64,000 bases of DNA from Pseudomonadota bacterium (GTDB lineage Bacteria; Pseudomonadota; Alphaproteobacteria; Rhizobiales; Beijerinckiaceae). The stretch spans positions 186,001 to 250,000 of the forward strand of contig JAIUNR010000003.1 in assembly GCA_020161575.1 (NCBI GenBank). Reading direction: 5' to 3'. The notes below the pieces were generated by a model, which had not been told where the DNA came from, made no database searches, and was given only the letters and a program-made list of their open reading frames with translations. The translations under genes and the position numbers were made by a program. Below, piece after piece: positions 51,965 to 62,035 of the stretch (position 1 is its first letter; every line of letters begins with the position of its first letter).

Positions 51965-54352
51965 ATGCTTCAGCGCCTTTCACGCAAAAAAAATGCCGCG
52001 TCTTCGAAGGAAGACGCGGCTTTCGTCTATTCGCCAGGCCGTCCGGCCAGCGCCAACCGTCAATGGTTCGCGGTCATAGGGCTGCTTCTGGCTGTCTCGG
52101 GGCTGCTATGCTGGCCATGGCTTTTGGGACAGGTCACCATTCCCTGGGATGCGAAAGCGCATTTTCAGGCACAGATCGCCTTTCTCGCGCAGTCGATCCA
52201 TTCCGGCCAAAGCCCTTTCTGGGCGCCTTATGTCTTTTCGGGCCATCCCCAGATCGCGGATCCGCAATCGCTGATCTTCTCGCCCGGCTTCGTGCTGCTG
52301 GCCCTGTTCACCCCGAATCCCGGCTTTGCGATGGTGGATGGGGTCGTCTTCGCCAATCTGGTCTTCGGCGCGCTGGGAATGATCGGCTTCGCGCGTGACC
52401 GGCGCTGGCATCCCGCCGCCGCGATCATCGCGGCCCTGTGCTTTGCTTATGGCGGCAGCGCGGCATGGCGCATCCAGCATGTCGGGCAGATCCTCAGCCT
52501 CACCTTTTTCCCCTGGGCGCTCTGGATGCTGGAGCGCGGGCTTCGTCTCTCCTCCGCGCGTTACGGGGCGCTCTCCGGCCTTTTCGCGGGGCTGATGGTG
52601 CTCGGCCCGGATCAGGTCGCGTATCTCGGCCTTATCGCGCTCACCCTGTTCACGCTGGCGCATATCGTTTCCGGGCCGGGCATGCCGGCGCGGATGCGCG
52701 CGGCGATCCGCCCGCTTTTCTCCGGCGCGGTGATCGGCGGCGCCATCATCTCGGTCCAGCTTCTGATGGTGCTGACTTTCGCGGATGGTTCCAACCGCGC
52801 CCAGTTCGGTTTTGACGAGGCGGCGAAAGGCTCGCTCCACCCATCGAGCCTGCTGACCTTCGTGATCGCCAATCTCTTCGGCACCATCGGGCCGAATGAG
52901 GAATTCTGGGGCGCCCCCTCGGTGCATTGGCCCTATATCGTCGATTCCAACGTGGCGCGGAACATGGCGAATTTCTACATGGGCGCGCTGCCGCTGATCG
53001 CGGCGCTGGGCTGGCTGACAAGCCGCCTCGCCTATGCCCGGCGCATGGTGACATTCACCCTGATCTTCGGCGTGATGCTGGCTTACGCGCTCGGGCGCTA
53101 TACACCGGTTTTCGGCACCCTTTATGCCCTTCTGCCGGGCGTCGATCTCTTCCGTCGTCCCGCGGATGCCACCTTCCTGATCGGCGCGCTGGGCGCCATT
53201 CTTGCCGGATTTGGGCTCAATGCGCTGCTCTCGGCGCCACAAGGCACAGCGTTGCGGCGTGTATTGCTGGTGGCCGGGCTCTTTGCGGCTCTGAGCCTTT
53301 GCGCCGGTCTCGGGATGGCGCTGTGGCTTGGCAAAACCACCAGCGCGCTACCGGAAATCGGTATCGCCATGGCGACCTTTGGCGCCTCGGCGCTAGCGCT
53401 GGTCTATGCCTGCCGCCATGCCCGCGCTCACCCGATGCGCGCGGCCGCGATCCTGGCAGCAACGCTTGCGGCGGACCTTGCCTGGAATATCCGCCCCAAC
53501 GATTCGACCGGACTTCCCCCCTCGGTCTATGCCGAGTTGCGCCCCGACGCGCCCAACGAGACGCTCGATTTCCTCAAGGCGCATGTCGTGAGGAGCGACA
53601 CCCGCCGCGATCGCGTGGAACTGGTCGGGCTCGGCTTCGAATGGCCGAATATCGGCTTGATCCACAAGCTGGAAAACACGCTCGGCTACAATCCCTTGCG
53701 CGTGGCGAGCTATGCCGCCGCCGCCGGCGCGCCCGATCAGGTCGCCTCGCCCGAACAGCGCAAATTCTCGCCGCTCTTCTGGGGGTATCGTTCGCCCTTC
53801 GCCAATCTCCTGGGGCTTCGCTATATCGCGACATCGGTTCCGATTGAAAAGATCGACCCGGCTCTAGGGGAAAGCGCGCTGCCGCTCGTCGCCCGCACCG
53901 CGGAAGGCTATATCTACGAGAATCCCGATGCTCTCCCGCGCGTAATGATCGTGCCAGAGGCTCAGGCAACCGATCAGGACTGGCTGATCTCTTCCGGCGA
54001 ATGGCCCTCGACCGACCTCACCAAAGTCGCCTTCGTCGAGCCGAGCGCACTTCCCCTGCCTCGACGGAACTTCCGCGGCGGCACCAGCGCCGCACGTATC
54101 ACCCGTTATACGAATACCGAAGTCGAGATCGAGGTGTCGGCCAGCAGGGGCGGCGTGCTGCTGCTCAACGATATTTGGCACCCTTGGTGGTTCGCAGAGA
54201 TCGATGGCAAACCCGCCAAGGTTTTGCGCGCTAATGGCGTGTTCCGCGCGGTGATCCTGCCCGCCGGCGCGCAGAAGGTGGTTTTCACCTTCGAACCGAT
54301 GCGCGGGCTGATCCGACGCTATCTGCTCAAGCGCGGGTTGATCTCCGGCTGA
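51965..54352 (+). CDS. Large YfhO-like integral membrane protein
   Basis: 795 residues. About 13 membrane helices fill residues 35-500, followed by a soluble C-terminal region ending in a beta domain (VEIEVSASRGGVLLLNDIWH, KVVFTFEPMRGLIRRYLLKR). The layout and WDAKAHFQAQIAF near residue 60 resemble YfhO-type GT-C proteins that glycosylate lipoteichoic acid in Firmicutes; the function in alphaproteobacteria is unknown. The ATG has a good GGGGAG ribosome site. Codons 8-20 overlap a strong hairpin. Confidence 0.82.
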   Translation: MLQRLSRKKNAASSKEDAAFVYSPGRPASANRQWFAVIGLLLAVSGLLCWPWLLGQVTIPWDAKAHFQAQIAFLAQSIHSGQSPFWAPYVFSGHPQIADPQSLIFSPGFVLLALFTPNPGFAMVDGVVFANLVFGALGMIGFARDRRWHPAAAIIAALCFAYGGSAAWRIQHVGQILSLTFFPWALWMLERGLRLSSARYGALSGLFAGLMVLGPDQVAYLGLIALTLFTLAHIVSGPGMPARMRAAIRPLFSGAVIGGAIISVQLLMVLTFADGSNRAQFGFDEAAKGSLHPSSLLTFVIANLFGTIGPNEEFWGAPSVHWPYIVDSNVARNMANFYMGALPLIAALGWLTSRLAYARRMVTFTLIFGVMLAYALGRYTPVFGTLYALLPGVDLFRRPADATFLIGALGAILAGFGLNALLSAPQGTALRRVLLVAGLFAALSLCAGLGMALWLGKTTSALPEIGIAMATFGASALALVYACRHARAHPMRAAAILAATLAADLAWNIRPNDSTGLPPSVYAELRPDAPNETLDFLKAHVVRSDTRRDRVELVGLGFEWPNIGLIHKLENTLGYNPLRVASYAAAAGAPDQVASPEQRKFSPLFWGYRSPFANLLGLRYIATSVPIEKIDPALGESALPLVARTAEGYIYENPDALPRVMIVPEAQATDQDWLISSGEWPSTDLTKVAFVEPSALPLPRRNFRGGTSAARITRYTNTEVEIEVSASRGGVLLLNDIWHPWWFAEIDGKPAKVLRANGVFRAVILPAGAQKVVFTFEPMRGLIRRYLLKRGLISG
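51986..52023. other. Terminator-like hairpin inside the YfhO-like 5' coding region
   Basis: An A8 run (51986-51993) precedes the perfect 11-bp stem GCCGCGTCTTC/GAAGACGCGGC (51995-52005 with 52010-52020), GAAG loop, then TTTC. On the minus strand it is a textbook intrinsic terminator; on the plus strand the T run is short. It lies within codons 8-20 of a gene with a convincing ribosome site, so it may act as an attenuator or slow the ribosome, or stop antisense transcription. Confidence 0.7.
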
Positions 54353-54355
54353 TCC

Positions 54356-55177
54356 TTACGCCGTAGCCGCGCGCTTGCGAAGGAGCTGCTCCACCATGCC
54401 CTTGCACGCAAGCAGCTCCTCAAGCGCGGTGCCGAGAAGCGCGCGCTGGTTCTGATCCGGCATCGGGAGTGGTTGGAAAACCGGCGGCGCAGGCGGCAGG
54501 GCATGTGGTGCCATACGCTCGCGCTCGAGCTTCTCACGCAGTTCGGCGGCGAAATCCGCATCGGCCTCGCTGGTGCTGGCTTCGCCGCGCATCAGGCCAC
54601 CACGGAACATCGATACCTGCGGCCGTGCGGCAGGCGGCGGCACCGGAATTTCAGCCGGCGCGGGATGAACGATTTCAACCGCCGCAGCGGGTGCAGGGGT
54701 TTCTGTTTCCTCCGGAACCGCAGCGGAGACAGGCAGCGGCGTCCAGCCCGGCATTGTGGCAGGCTGGGGGGGCGTGACCGGAGGCGCAAGTGGGGCAGGA
54801 TTTGACAGAACCGAGGCCTGCGGTTCCGGCGCAAGAGGCGACTCGACCGGAGGCCGCACGGGTACAGGCTCGGGCGCTTCCGGGATCTGCCAGTCATCCG
54901 GTTCCGGCGGACGCGCCACGGACTGGACCGCCCGCGCACCCTGCTCCTTCAGGATGCGCTGCACGCCCTTGATCGTGTAGCCTTCCTTGTAGAGCAGGTG
55001 GCGGATGCCCTTGAGAAGCTCGACATCATCGGGTCGGTAATAGCGCCGACCGCCGCCGCGCTTGAGCGGCTTGATCTGAGTGAAGCGGGTTTCCCAGAAA
55101 CGCAGGACATGCTGCGGAAGATCGAGATCTTCCGCGACTTCGCTGATCGTGCGGTAAGCGTCAGGCGCCTTGTCCAT
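54356..55177 (-). CDS. MerR family transcriptional regulator
   Basis: 273 residues. N-terminal MerR helix-turn-helix: [40 protein letters not shown] and [20 protein letters not shown]. After about residue 80 it is Pro/Glu-rich and low complexity to about residue 215, then a short helical end. It lies in the fabH-ihfA neighbourhood where alphaproteobacteria keep such a gene. The effector is unknown. Confidence 0.92.
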   Translation of the reverse strand: MDKAPDAYRTISEVAEDLDLPQHVLRFWETRFTQIKPLKRGGGRRYYRPDDVELLKGIRHLLYKEGYTIKGVQRILKEQGARAVQSVARPPEPDDWQIPEAPEPVPVRPPVESPLAPEPQASVLSNPAPLAPPVTPPQPATMPGWTPLPVSAAVPEETETPAPAAAVEIVHPAPAEIPVPPPAARPQVSMFRGGLMRGEASTSEADADFAAELREKLERERMAPHALPPAPPVFQPLPMPDQNQRALLGTALEELLACKGMVEQLLRKRAATA

Positions 55178-55199
55178 TCAGCGTTCTGCCTTCCAGGAA

Positions 55200-55511
55200 T
55201 CAGTCCTCGTCATCCACGGTCTGCCCATTGATGCGGGCGCGCATGACATTCGACGGTTTGAAGACCAGCACCTTGCGCGGCGTGATCGGCACTTCGACGC
55301 CGGTTTTGGGGTTGCGGCCGATTCGCTCGCCCTTCTGGCGGACGATGAACGAACCGAAGGAAGACAACTTCACGGTCTCGCCCTTGGCGAGCGTATCGCT
55401 GATCTCGCGCAGGACCGCCTCGACGAGATCCGACGATTCAGCGCGGCTCAAGCCCAGCTTCTGATAGACAGCCTCGCAAAGATCCGCTCGCGTTATCGTC
55501 TGCCCTGCCAT
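55200..55511 (-). CDS. ihfA: Integration host factor subunit alpha
   Basis: 103 residues from ATG 55511, giving the standard start [20 protein letters not shown]. The DNA-minor-groove arm is [17 protein letters not shown] and the body has [12 protein letters not shown]. It pairs with IhfB and bends DNA at many promoters. An in-frame TTG further upstream would add eleven unusual residues. Confidence 0.97.
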   Translation of the reverse strand: MAGQTITRADLCEAVYQKLGLSRAESSDLVEAVLREISDTLAKGETVKLSSFGSFIVRQKGERIGRNPKTGVEVPITPRKVLVFKPSNVMRARINGQTVDDED

Positions 55512-55597
55512 AGCCAGCTTTCCGTTTCCTTCAAATCGATTCAAATCTATCTTACTGATTTTGAACGTTAATCGCCCCGACCTTCCGGGTCAAGCGC

Positions 55598-56572
55598 TCA
55601 ATAGCGGAAGAGCGCGGAGCCCCAGGTGAAGCCGCCGCCCATCGCCTCGATCAACACGACATCGCCGCGCTTGATGCGTCCATCGCGCATTGCGGCATCC
55701 AGCGCAAGGGGGATCGAGGCCGCAGAGGTATTGCCGTGATCCTGCACCGTGATCACCACCTTTTCGGGGGCGATCCCGAGCTTGTCGGCACTCGCGGTGA
55801 TAATGCGACGATTGGCCTGATGCGGCACGAACCAGTCGATCGTCTCAGCCGAATAGCCGGTCGCCGCGAAGGCATCGACGATGACATCGGTGATCATGCC
55901 CACCGCATGTTTGAAGACTTCCTTGCCCTCCATGCGCAGATGCCCGACCGTCTTCGTGCTTGACGGCCCGCCATCGACATAGAGCTTCTCGCGATGGCGC
56001 CCGTCCGAGCGCAGATGCGTGGTCAGGATCCCCTGATCCTGCATCGTCCCCGGCGCATCGTAAGCTTCCAGAACCGCCGCGCCCGCGCCGTCGCCGAAGA
56101 GCACGCAGGTCGTGCGGTCCTCCCAGTCGAGGATGCGAGAGAAGGTCTCGGCGCCGATGACGAGCGCGCGCTTCGCCGAGCCGGCGATGAGGAACTTCTC
56201 CGCCGTCGAGAGTGCGAAAACGAAGCCGGAGCACACCGCCGCCACATCGAAGGCAACGCCATGGGTGATGCCGAGCGCGGCCTGCACCTGCGTCGCCGCG
56301 GCTGGGAAGGTATAATCCGGCGTCGCGGTGGCGAGCACGATAAGGTCGATATCCGCCGCCTTGAGCCCGGCATTTTCCAGCGCGCGTTCCGCGGCGCGCG
56401 TCGCGAGCATGGAGGTTGTCTCCCCCTCCGCCGCGACATGACGCGCCTTGATCCCCGTGCGCTGGGTGATCCATTCGTCCGACGTATCGACCCGCTGGGC
56501 AAGTTCCTCGTTGGTCACGCGGCGGGCAGGAAGGTAGCTTCCGAGGCCGAGAATTCTGGCACGACGCATCAT
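55598..56572 (-). CDS. fabH: 3-oxoacyl-ACP synthase III
   Basis: 324 residues. The catalytic triad is visible: C114 in [12 protein letters not shown]251 in VPHQANRRI and N281 in [11 protein letters not shown]. It starts type II fatty-acid synthesis by joining acetyl-CoA to malonyl-ACP. The start codon overlaps the plsX stop as ATGA. Confidence 0.98.
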   Translation of the reverse strand: MMRRARILGLGSYLPARRVTNEELAQRVDTSDEWITQRTGIKARHVAAEGETTSMLATRAAERALENAGLKAADIDLIVLATATPDYTFPAAATQVQAALGITHGVAFDVAAVCSGFVFALSTAEKFLIAGSAKRALVIGAETFSRILDWEDRTTCVLFGDGAGAAVLEAYDAPGTMQDQGILTTHLRSDGRHREKLYVDGGPSSTKTVGHLRMEGKEVFKHAVGMITDVIVDAFAATGYSAETIDWFVPHQANRRIITASADKLGIAPEKVVITVQDHGNTSAASIPLALDAAMRDGRIKRGDVVLIEAMGGGFTWGSALFRY

Positions 56573-57708
56573 TGTTCTTCCGTCTTTGTGACCGGGTTTT
56601 CCGATGGTTTGCGCGCTGAAGTCGCCTCGACCATGCTCGATGAGGCGCCGGGGAGCACCCACTCGCCCCGCTCAGCCAGTGCCTTCGAAATCTTGCCGAG
56701 CAATTCGTATTTCACCATGTCATAGGCGACATCGATCGCGGCGGCGAAGCCCGTTTCGTCCGTGCCACCATGGCTCTTGACGACGATGCCGTCGAGACCG
56801 AGGAACACCGCGCCATTGACGCGGCGTGGGTCCATCTTGTGGCGCAACGCGCGGAAGGCGCCGCGGGCAAAGAGGTAACCGATCTTGGCGAGAAAAGAAC
56901 GTTCGATCGCCGAACGCAGGTATTCCGCCATCTGTCGCGCGGTTCCTTCTGCGGTCTTGAGCGCGATATTGCCTGCAAATCCTTCCGTGACGACGACATC
57001 CACCGTGCCCTTGCCGATATCGTCACCCTCGACGAAGCCGGCATAGGCGAGGTTCGGCAGCTTCGCCTCCTTGAGGATGCGGGCCGCTTCCTTGACCTGC
57101 TCTATCCCCTTGACCTCCTCGACCCCGACATTGAGCAACCCGACGCTGGGCCGGTCGATATCGAAAACGATGCGGGCCATGGCCGATCCCATGATCGCCA
57201 TATCAACCAGGTTCTCGGCCTCCGCGCCGATCGAGGCGCCGACATCGAGAACGATGGATTCACCGCGCGCCGTCGGCCACATGCAGGCGAGCGCCGGCCT
57301 GTCGACGCCCGCCATCATGCGCAGGCAGAAGCGGCTCATCACCATCAGCGCGCCGGTATTGCCTGCGGAGAGGCAGGCGGAAGCCTCGCCTTTCTTGACG
57401 GCCTCGATCGCCTGCCACATCGAGGATTTGTAGCGCCCCTGACGCAGCGCCTGGCTCGGTTTCTCATCCATCGAAACCGCGACATCCGTGTGGTGGATTG
57501 TGGACCGGGCGCGCAAGGCGGGAAACCGCGCAAGTTCGGCTTCGATCAGGTCTGAACGGCCGAAAAGCAGGAATTCGATATCGGGGTGGCGTTCGAGCGC
57601 GCGCGCCGCGCCGGGAATGGTGACGGAGGGACCATGATCGCCCCCCATCGCGTCGAGCGAAATCCGCATCTTGCCAGATGCGCCCTGGCCGGCCGCCGCC
57701 TGATTCAT
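56569..57708 (-). CDS. plsX: Phosphate acyltransferase PlsX
   Basis: 379 residues. The family blocks are [57 protein letters not shown] and [20 protein letters not shown]. It makes acyl-phosphate from acyl-ACP for phospholipid synthesis. The ATG at 57708 is one option; an ATG 13 codons on gives the canonical [10 protein letters not shown] start. Confidence 0.97.
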   Translation of the reverse strand: MNQAAAGQGASGKMRISLDAMGGDHGPSVTIPGAARALERHPDIEFLLFGRSDLIEAELARFPALRARSTIHHTDVAVSMDEKPSQALRQGRYKSSMWQAIEAVKKGEASACLSAGNTGALMVMSRFCLRMMAGVDRPALACMWPTARGESIVLDVGASIGAEAENLVDMAIMGSAMARIVFDIDRPSVGLLNVGVEEVKGIEQVKEAARILKEAKLPNLAYAGFVEGDDIGKGTVDVVVTEGFAGNIALKTAEGTARQMAEYLRSAIERSFLAKIGYLFARGAFRALRHKMDPRRVNGAVFLGLDGIVVKSHGGTDETGFAAAIDVAYDMVKYELLGKISKALAERGEWVLPGASSSMVEATSARKPSENPVTKTEEQ

Positions 57709-57879
57709 GTAGAAATTCGCCCCTCGTCGCGACCGCTGGCCGTGATCGCCGCCCTGAACAGCCGGCGACGGTCTGTCGGCATAGAAGGTGTATCTTCACC
57801 ACGCAAGACAGAAACCGTCATTTTCAGTGACCTTGCTATGAAAGCTGCTGATTCCATCGAAGAATTGGGAAAGGACAGC

Positions 57880-58404
57880 TCAGGACTCGTCTTTGAGCGC
57901 CTTGAGAGCGGCAAACGGGGAGACGGTGCCGGCATCCTCGATCAACCCGGAAAACGCCGCGCCAGGCTTGCGCGGATAGGGATCAAGCGCCAAGGCCAGC
58001 ACCTCGACGAGCAATGCGCCGAAATCGATCGCGCCATCGGTGATGGCATCGGGCGGCTCGAAATCCTCGTCCTCATTTTCCTCGGCGCGTTTGGTCATCT
58101 TCTCGATCAGCCCTTCCGGCGCGAAGCGGATGGCGATTTCCACGCGCAGATGCTGGTCGAATGCTTCGAGCGAGACGACGCATATCGGGCGGATATCCGC
58201 CTCGAAGGCGCCTCCGACCGTAACAAGGCCGCTGGCGGCATGTGAAATCTCGAAATGCCCTTCGAGTTTCTCCACCCTGTCGAGCTGGAGATGCCGCGCG
58301 ATGCGCTGACGCGCCTCCGCATTCGGCGCCAGCTTGAGATGCGTCTCGCCGTGCAGGGTGGCGACCGCCACGGGATGCGTGAAAGGAAGGGAGATCTTCG
58401 TCAT
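57880..58404 (-). CDS. DUF177 / YceD family protein
   Basis: 174 residues. The text RICVVSLEAF appears here as RPICVVSLEAFDQHLR, the DUF177 core, followed by an acidic stretch (KRAEENEDEDFEPPDAITDG) and DFGALLVEVLALALDPYPRK. DUF177 proteins often sit near rpmF and plsX and are linked to 23S rRNA accumulation in plants and bacteria. Its start overlaps the chaperone stop by 4 bases (ATGA). Confidence 0.9.
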   Translation of the reverse strand: MTKISLPFTHPVAVATLHGETHLKLAPNAEARQRIARHLQLDRVEKLEGHFEISHAASGLVTVGGAFEADIRPICVVSLEAFDQHLRVEIAIRFAPEGLIEKMTKRAEENEDEDFEPPDAITDGAIDFGALLVEVLALALDPYPRKPGAAFSGLIEDAGTVSPFAALKALKDES

Positions 58405-58958
58405 GAGGGCTCGGCTCCGCTGGCAGCGACAGATGAATATTGGGGGCTCAGCACGCGCCCCGCAAGCAGCGCATCGAGCGAAGCTTCTTCCAACGCTTTT
58501 TCGAGGCGCGTGACCTCATCGATCAGGCCGGGGGCAACGGCATCTGCCTCGACCCGGCCAGAGAAGAGATTACGCGCGAGCGCATCCCGCATCGCCGCCT
58601 CGCCCGTCGCCAGCGCCTGCGTATAGACCTCGGCGCGGCCATAAAAACCTTTCGCGAGGCCTTTCATCTTCTTGCCGACGGAGAGATCACCCACGCCCGA
58701 GCGGCGCAGACCATCATCCAGATCCGCGAAAAGGCGATCGACAAGACGCTGCGCCACATCTTCCGCCGGCGCCGGCAGCGCCTTCAGGCGGCGCAGCACC
58801 AGCGTGGCGACAAGAACCAGACGTTCGAAGCGCCCTTCGAAATCATCCGCGACGCCAAAATCGCGATAGGCCCCCGGATCGCGCGCCGCCGCCACGATAT
58901 CGCCGTAGAGCGCTGCGACAGGATCCGCCTTCTTCCTGAAAAACGGGAACGATATCAT
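58401..58958 (-). CDS. Ubiquinol-cytochrome c chaperone (CBP3/UQCC1-like)
   Basis: 185 residues from ATG 58958. Core: YGDIVAAARDPGAYRDFGVA, FERLVLVATLVLRRLKALP, RLFADLDDGLRRSGVGDLSV and KKMKGLAKGFYGRAEVY. These match the CBP3 domain, which assists cytochrome b assembly into the bc1 complex. It overlaps the DUF177 start (ATGA), so the two are translationally coupled. Confidence 0.93.
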   Translation of the reverse strand: MISFPFFRKKADPVAALYGDIVAAARDPGAYRDFGVADDFEGRFERLVLVATLVLRRLKALPAPAEDVAQRLVDRLFADLDDGLRRSGVGDLSVGKKMKGLAKGFYGRAEVYTQALATGEAAMRDALARNLFSGRVEADAVAPGLIDEVTRLEKALEEASLDALLAGRVLSPQYSSVAASGAEPS

Positions 58959-59142
58959 TCGCCTCGCCTGAATAGGGGAATTGACCCGGTTTTTGCCTTC
59001 TTCGCTCTGTCCCGGAACGAATTTTGTCGAACGGAGATTGTCTTTCCCGCCCGATTTGGGCATCCATAGCCCTGATCGCGTCAGGTGCAAAGCATGCCGC
59101 GATCCGAATATCCGCATAGGCCGTCCCGATGGAGTCCCGATC

Positions 59143-59607
59143 TTGAAATCCGTTTCTCTCCCGTTTCGCCGCAACGGCCTCGTTTTCGGTGGTATTCTCG
59201 CGGCCTCGCTTGCGCTTGGTGGATGTCTTGTCGCCGATCAGGGCGTTGGAACACGCGGCTTCGTGCTCGACGAGAAGGCCTTGGAACAGATCAAGCCGGG
59301 CTCTTCGGCGGAGCAGGTCGTGCTGGTACTCGGCACGCCTTCCACAACCTCCACCGTGGGTTCCCAGACTTATTATTACATCTCCCAGAAGGTCAGCCAG
59401 CCGGTTCTCTTCATGAACGAGCGGATCACGGACCAGCGGGTGATCGCGGTCTATCTCGACAAGAAGAACAAGGTCGAGCGCGTCGCCAATTACGGCCTGA
59501 AGGATGGCGTTGTGTTCGATTTCATTTCGCGCACAACCCCCACCGGCGGCGCGGATAACCACTTCCTCGCCAGCCTCTTCCGCCGCATCGGCGCCAGCGC
59601 GGTGTAA
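59143..59607 (+). CDS. bamE: BamE/SmpA-type outer-membrane lipoprotein (OmlA)
   Basis: 154 residues from a TTG at 59143, supported by GGAG 8 bases earlier and no ATG nearby. Lipoprotein signal ends LALGGC. The BamE fold shows in LDEKALEQIKPGSSAEQVVL, VLGTPSTTSTVGSQTYYYIS and VIAVYLDKKNKVERVANYGL. It is an accessory subunit of the BAM complex that folds outer-membrane beta-barrels. It converges on hppA across a shared terminator. Confidence 0.92.
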   Translation: MKSVSLPFRRNGLVFGGILAASLALGGCLVADQGVGTRGFVLDEKALEQIKPGSSAEQVVLVLGTPSTTSTVGSQTYYYISQKVSQPVLFMNERITDQRVIAVYLDKKNKVERVANYGLKDGVVFDFISRTTPTGGADNHFLASLFRRIGASAV

Positions 59608-59645
59608 AAGCGGCATAGCCTGCCCCAAGGGCCGGCCCGAAAAAC

Positions 59646-59676
59646 AAAAACCCCGCGATCGCTCGCGGGGTTTTTG
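59646..59676. terminator. Bidirectional terminator between bamE and hppA
   Basis: CCCCGCGA/TCGCGGGG (59651-59658 with 59663-59670), TCGC loop, with A5 before and T5 after. It serves both converging genes. Confidence 0.9.
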
Positions 59677-59736
59677 TTTGCCTTGGCGAAGTTCGGGGGC
59701 GGCCCGGCCCCTCGTGGGAGCCGGACCGTATTTTCC

Positions 59737-61869
59737 TCAATGCGCAAGGATCGCCAGCAGCAGCAAGGCCACGATGTTCGTGATCTTGATCGCCGGATTG
59801 ACCGCCGGGCCGGCGGTATCCTTGTAGGGGTCGCCGACGGTATCGCCCGTCACCGACGCCTTGTGCGCGTCCGAGCCCTTGAGATGGCGCACGCCGTCCT
59901 TGTCGACGAAACCATCCTCGAAGCTCTTCTTGGCGTTGTCCCAGGCACCGCCACCCGAAGTCATCGAGATGGCGACGAAGAGGCCGGTCACGATCACGCC
60001 GAGCAGCATCGCGCCAACGGCCGAGAAGGCCGCCGACTTGCCCGCGAGCATGTTAATCGCGAAGAAGAGGATGACCGGCGAGAGCACGGGAAGCAGCGAG
60101 GGGATCACCATCTCGCGGATCGCCGCCTTGGTCAGCATATCGACCGCGCGGGCGTAATCCGGCTTGTCCGTGCCCGCCATGATTCCGGTCTTTTCCTTGA
60201 ACTGGCGGCGAACCTCGATGACGACATCGCCCGCGGCGCGGCCGACGGCGGTCATCGCGATGCCGCCGAACAGGAACGGGATCAACCCGCCCAGCAGCAG
60301 ACCGACGACGACATACGGATTGGAGAGCGAGAAATCGATCACGACGCCCTTGAAGAACGGATATTTGTCCGCATTCGCGACGAAGAACTTGAGATCCTCG
60401 CTATAGGCCGCGAAGAGCACCAGCGCGCCAAGGCCCGCCGAACCGATCGCATAGCCCTTGGTGACCGCCTTGGTCGTGTTGCCGACGGCGTCGAGCGCGT
60501 CGGTCGACTGGCGGACTTCCTTGGGAAGGCCTGCCATTTCGGCGATGCCGCCCGCATTGTCCGTCACCGGACCGAAGGCGTCGAGCGCAACGATCATGCC
60601 GGCGAGGCCGAGCATGGTCGCGGTCGCGATCGCAGTGCCGAACAGACCCGCGAGCTGATAAGTGAAGATCACGCCGCCGACGATCACGATCGTCGGCAAT
60701 GCGGTGGATTCAAGCGAAACCGCGAGGCCCTGGATCACGTTCGTGCCATGCCCCGTCACCGAAGCCTGCGCGATCGACACCACCGGGCGTTTGCCCGTCG
60801 CGGTGTAATATTCGGTGATCCACACGATGAGCGCGGTCACGGCGAGGCCGATCAGCCCGCAATAGAACAGCGCCTGCCCGGTAATGACCTTGCCGGCGAC
60901 CGTGCCGATGGCGCCCCAGCCGATGGTCAGCGAGGTTGCCGCGCCGAGACCGACGACGGAAAGCACGCCGGTGGCGATCAGCCCCTTGTAGAGCGCGCCC
61001 ATGATCGAGCCATTGGCACCGAGCTTGACGAAATAGGTGCCGATGATCGAGGTGACGATGCAGGCCGCGCCGATCGCCATCGGGTAGAGCATCGCCGCGC
61101 CGAGCGAGGGCGCCGTGGCGAAGAAGATCGCCGCGAGAACCATCGTCGCAACAAGCGTCACCGCATAGGTCTCGAACAGGTCGGCCGCCATGCCGGCGCA
61201 ATCGCCGACATTGTCGCCCACATTGTCGGCGATCACGGCCGGATTGCGCGGATCATCCTCCGGGATGCCGGCTTCGACCTTGCCCACCAGATCCGCGCCG
61301 ACATCGGCGCCCTTGGTGAAGATGCCGCCGCCGAGGCGCGCGAAGATCGAAATCAGCGAGGCGCCGAAGCCGAGCGCGACCAGCGCGTCGATCACGGTGC
61401 GGCTGGCGGGCGCCAGCTTCAGGATTTCAGTGAGAACGAGGTAGTAAACCGCCACGCCCAGCAGCGCGAGGCCAGCAACCAGCATGCCGGTCACCGCGCC
61501 CGCCTTGAAAGCGAGGTCGAGACCGCCGGCGAGGCTCTTCATCGCGGCCTGCGCGGTGCGCACATTGGCGCGGACCGAGACATTCATGCCGATGAAGCCG
61601 GCGAGGCCGGAAAGCACGGCACCGATCGCGAAACCGATCGCAACCTGCCAGCCGAGCAACGCCCAGGCAGCCGCGAAAATCGCGACACCGACAATGGCGA
61701 TGGTGTTGTATTGCCGCTTGAGATAGGCACTCGCGCCTTCTGCGATGGCGCCGGCGATTTCCTGCATGCGCGCATTGCCCGCATCCTGTGCCATCACGGA
61801 TTTGATCGTGATGATCGCATAGAGGATGGAGAGGGCACCGAGCGCGATGATAGCGAGAAGAGCTGTCAT
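59737..61869 (-). CDS. hppA: Membrane-bound H+-pyrophosphatase, K+-independent type
   Basis: 710 residues, about 16 membrane helices. Hydrolytic motifs [20 protein letters not shown] and [20 protein letters not shown] are intact. In the loop [16 protein letters not shown] the residue that is Ala in K+-dependent enzymes is Lys (K467), the known mark of the K+-independent H+-pumping subfamily. It uses PPi hydrolysis to pump protons and helps in low-energy states. The start at 61869 is preferred over a TTG upstream. Confidence 0.97.
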   Translation of the reverse strand: MTALLAIIALGALSILYAIITIKSVMAQDAGNARMQEIAGAIAEGASAYLKRQYNTIAIVGVAIFAAAWALLGWQVAIGFAIGAVLSGLAGFIGMNVSVRANVRTAQAAMKSLAGGLDLAFKAGAVTGMLVAGLALLGVAVYYLVLTEILKLAPASRTVIDALVALGFGASLISIFARLGGGIFTKGADVGADLVGKVEAGIPEDDPRNPAVIADNVGDNVGDCAGMAADLFETYAVTLVATMVLAAIFFATAPSLGAAMLYPMAIGAACIVTSIIGTYFVKLGANGSIMGALYKGLIATGVLSVVGLGAATSLTIGWGAIGTVAGKVITGQALFYCGLIGLAVTALIVWITEYYTATGKRPVVSIAQASVTGHGTNVIQGLAVSLESTALPTIVIVGGVIFTYQLAGLFGTAIATATMLGLAGMIVALDAFGPVTDNAGGIAEMAGLPKEVRQSTDALDAVGNTTKAVTKGYAIGSAGLGALVLFAAYSEDLKFFVANADKYPFFKGVVIDFSLSNPYVVVGLLLGGLIPFLFGGIAMTAVGRAAGDVVIEVRRQFKEKTGIMAGTDKPDYARAVDMLTKAAIREMVIPSLLPVLSPVILFFAINMLAGKSAAFSAVGAMLLGVIVTGLFVAISMTSGGGAWDNAKKSFEDGFVDKDGVRHLKGSDAHKASVTGDTVGDPYKDTAGPAVNPAIKITNIVALLLLAILAH

Positions 61870-62035
61870 GGTTTTACTCGTTTTTTGGTGCTCGAACTCG
61901 GGCAACGAGGGCCTCCCGCCCCCTTTTCCGCCCGCCGATCGGCAAGGGTGTTAACAAACCTTTAACCCCAAATCCACGCCCCCTGGGTCGAATGTGGCAA
62001 TTTTAAGCGCCAACGGCCGGTTTATCGACCGGTTT

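Noticed and set aside
59674-61965. 763-codon open frame on the plus strand opposite hppA
   Set aside because: Antisense of an intact pyrophosphatase; Asp/Arg/His-rich translation typical of a mirror frame.
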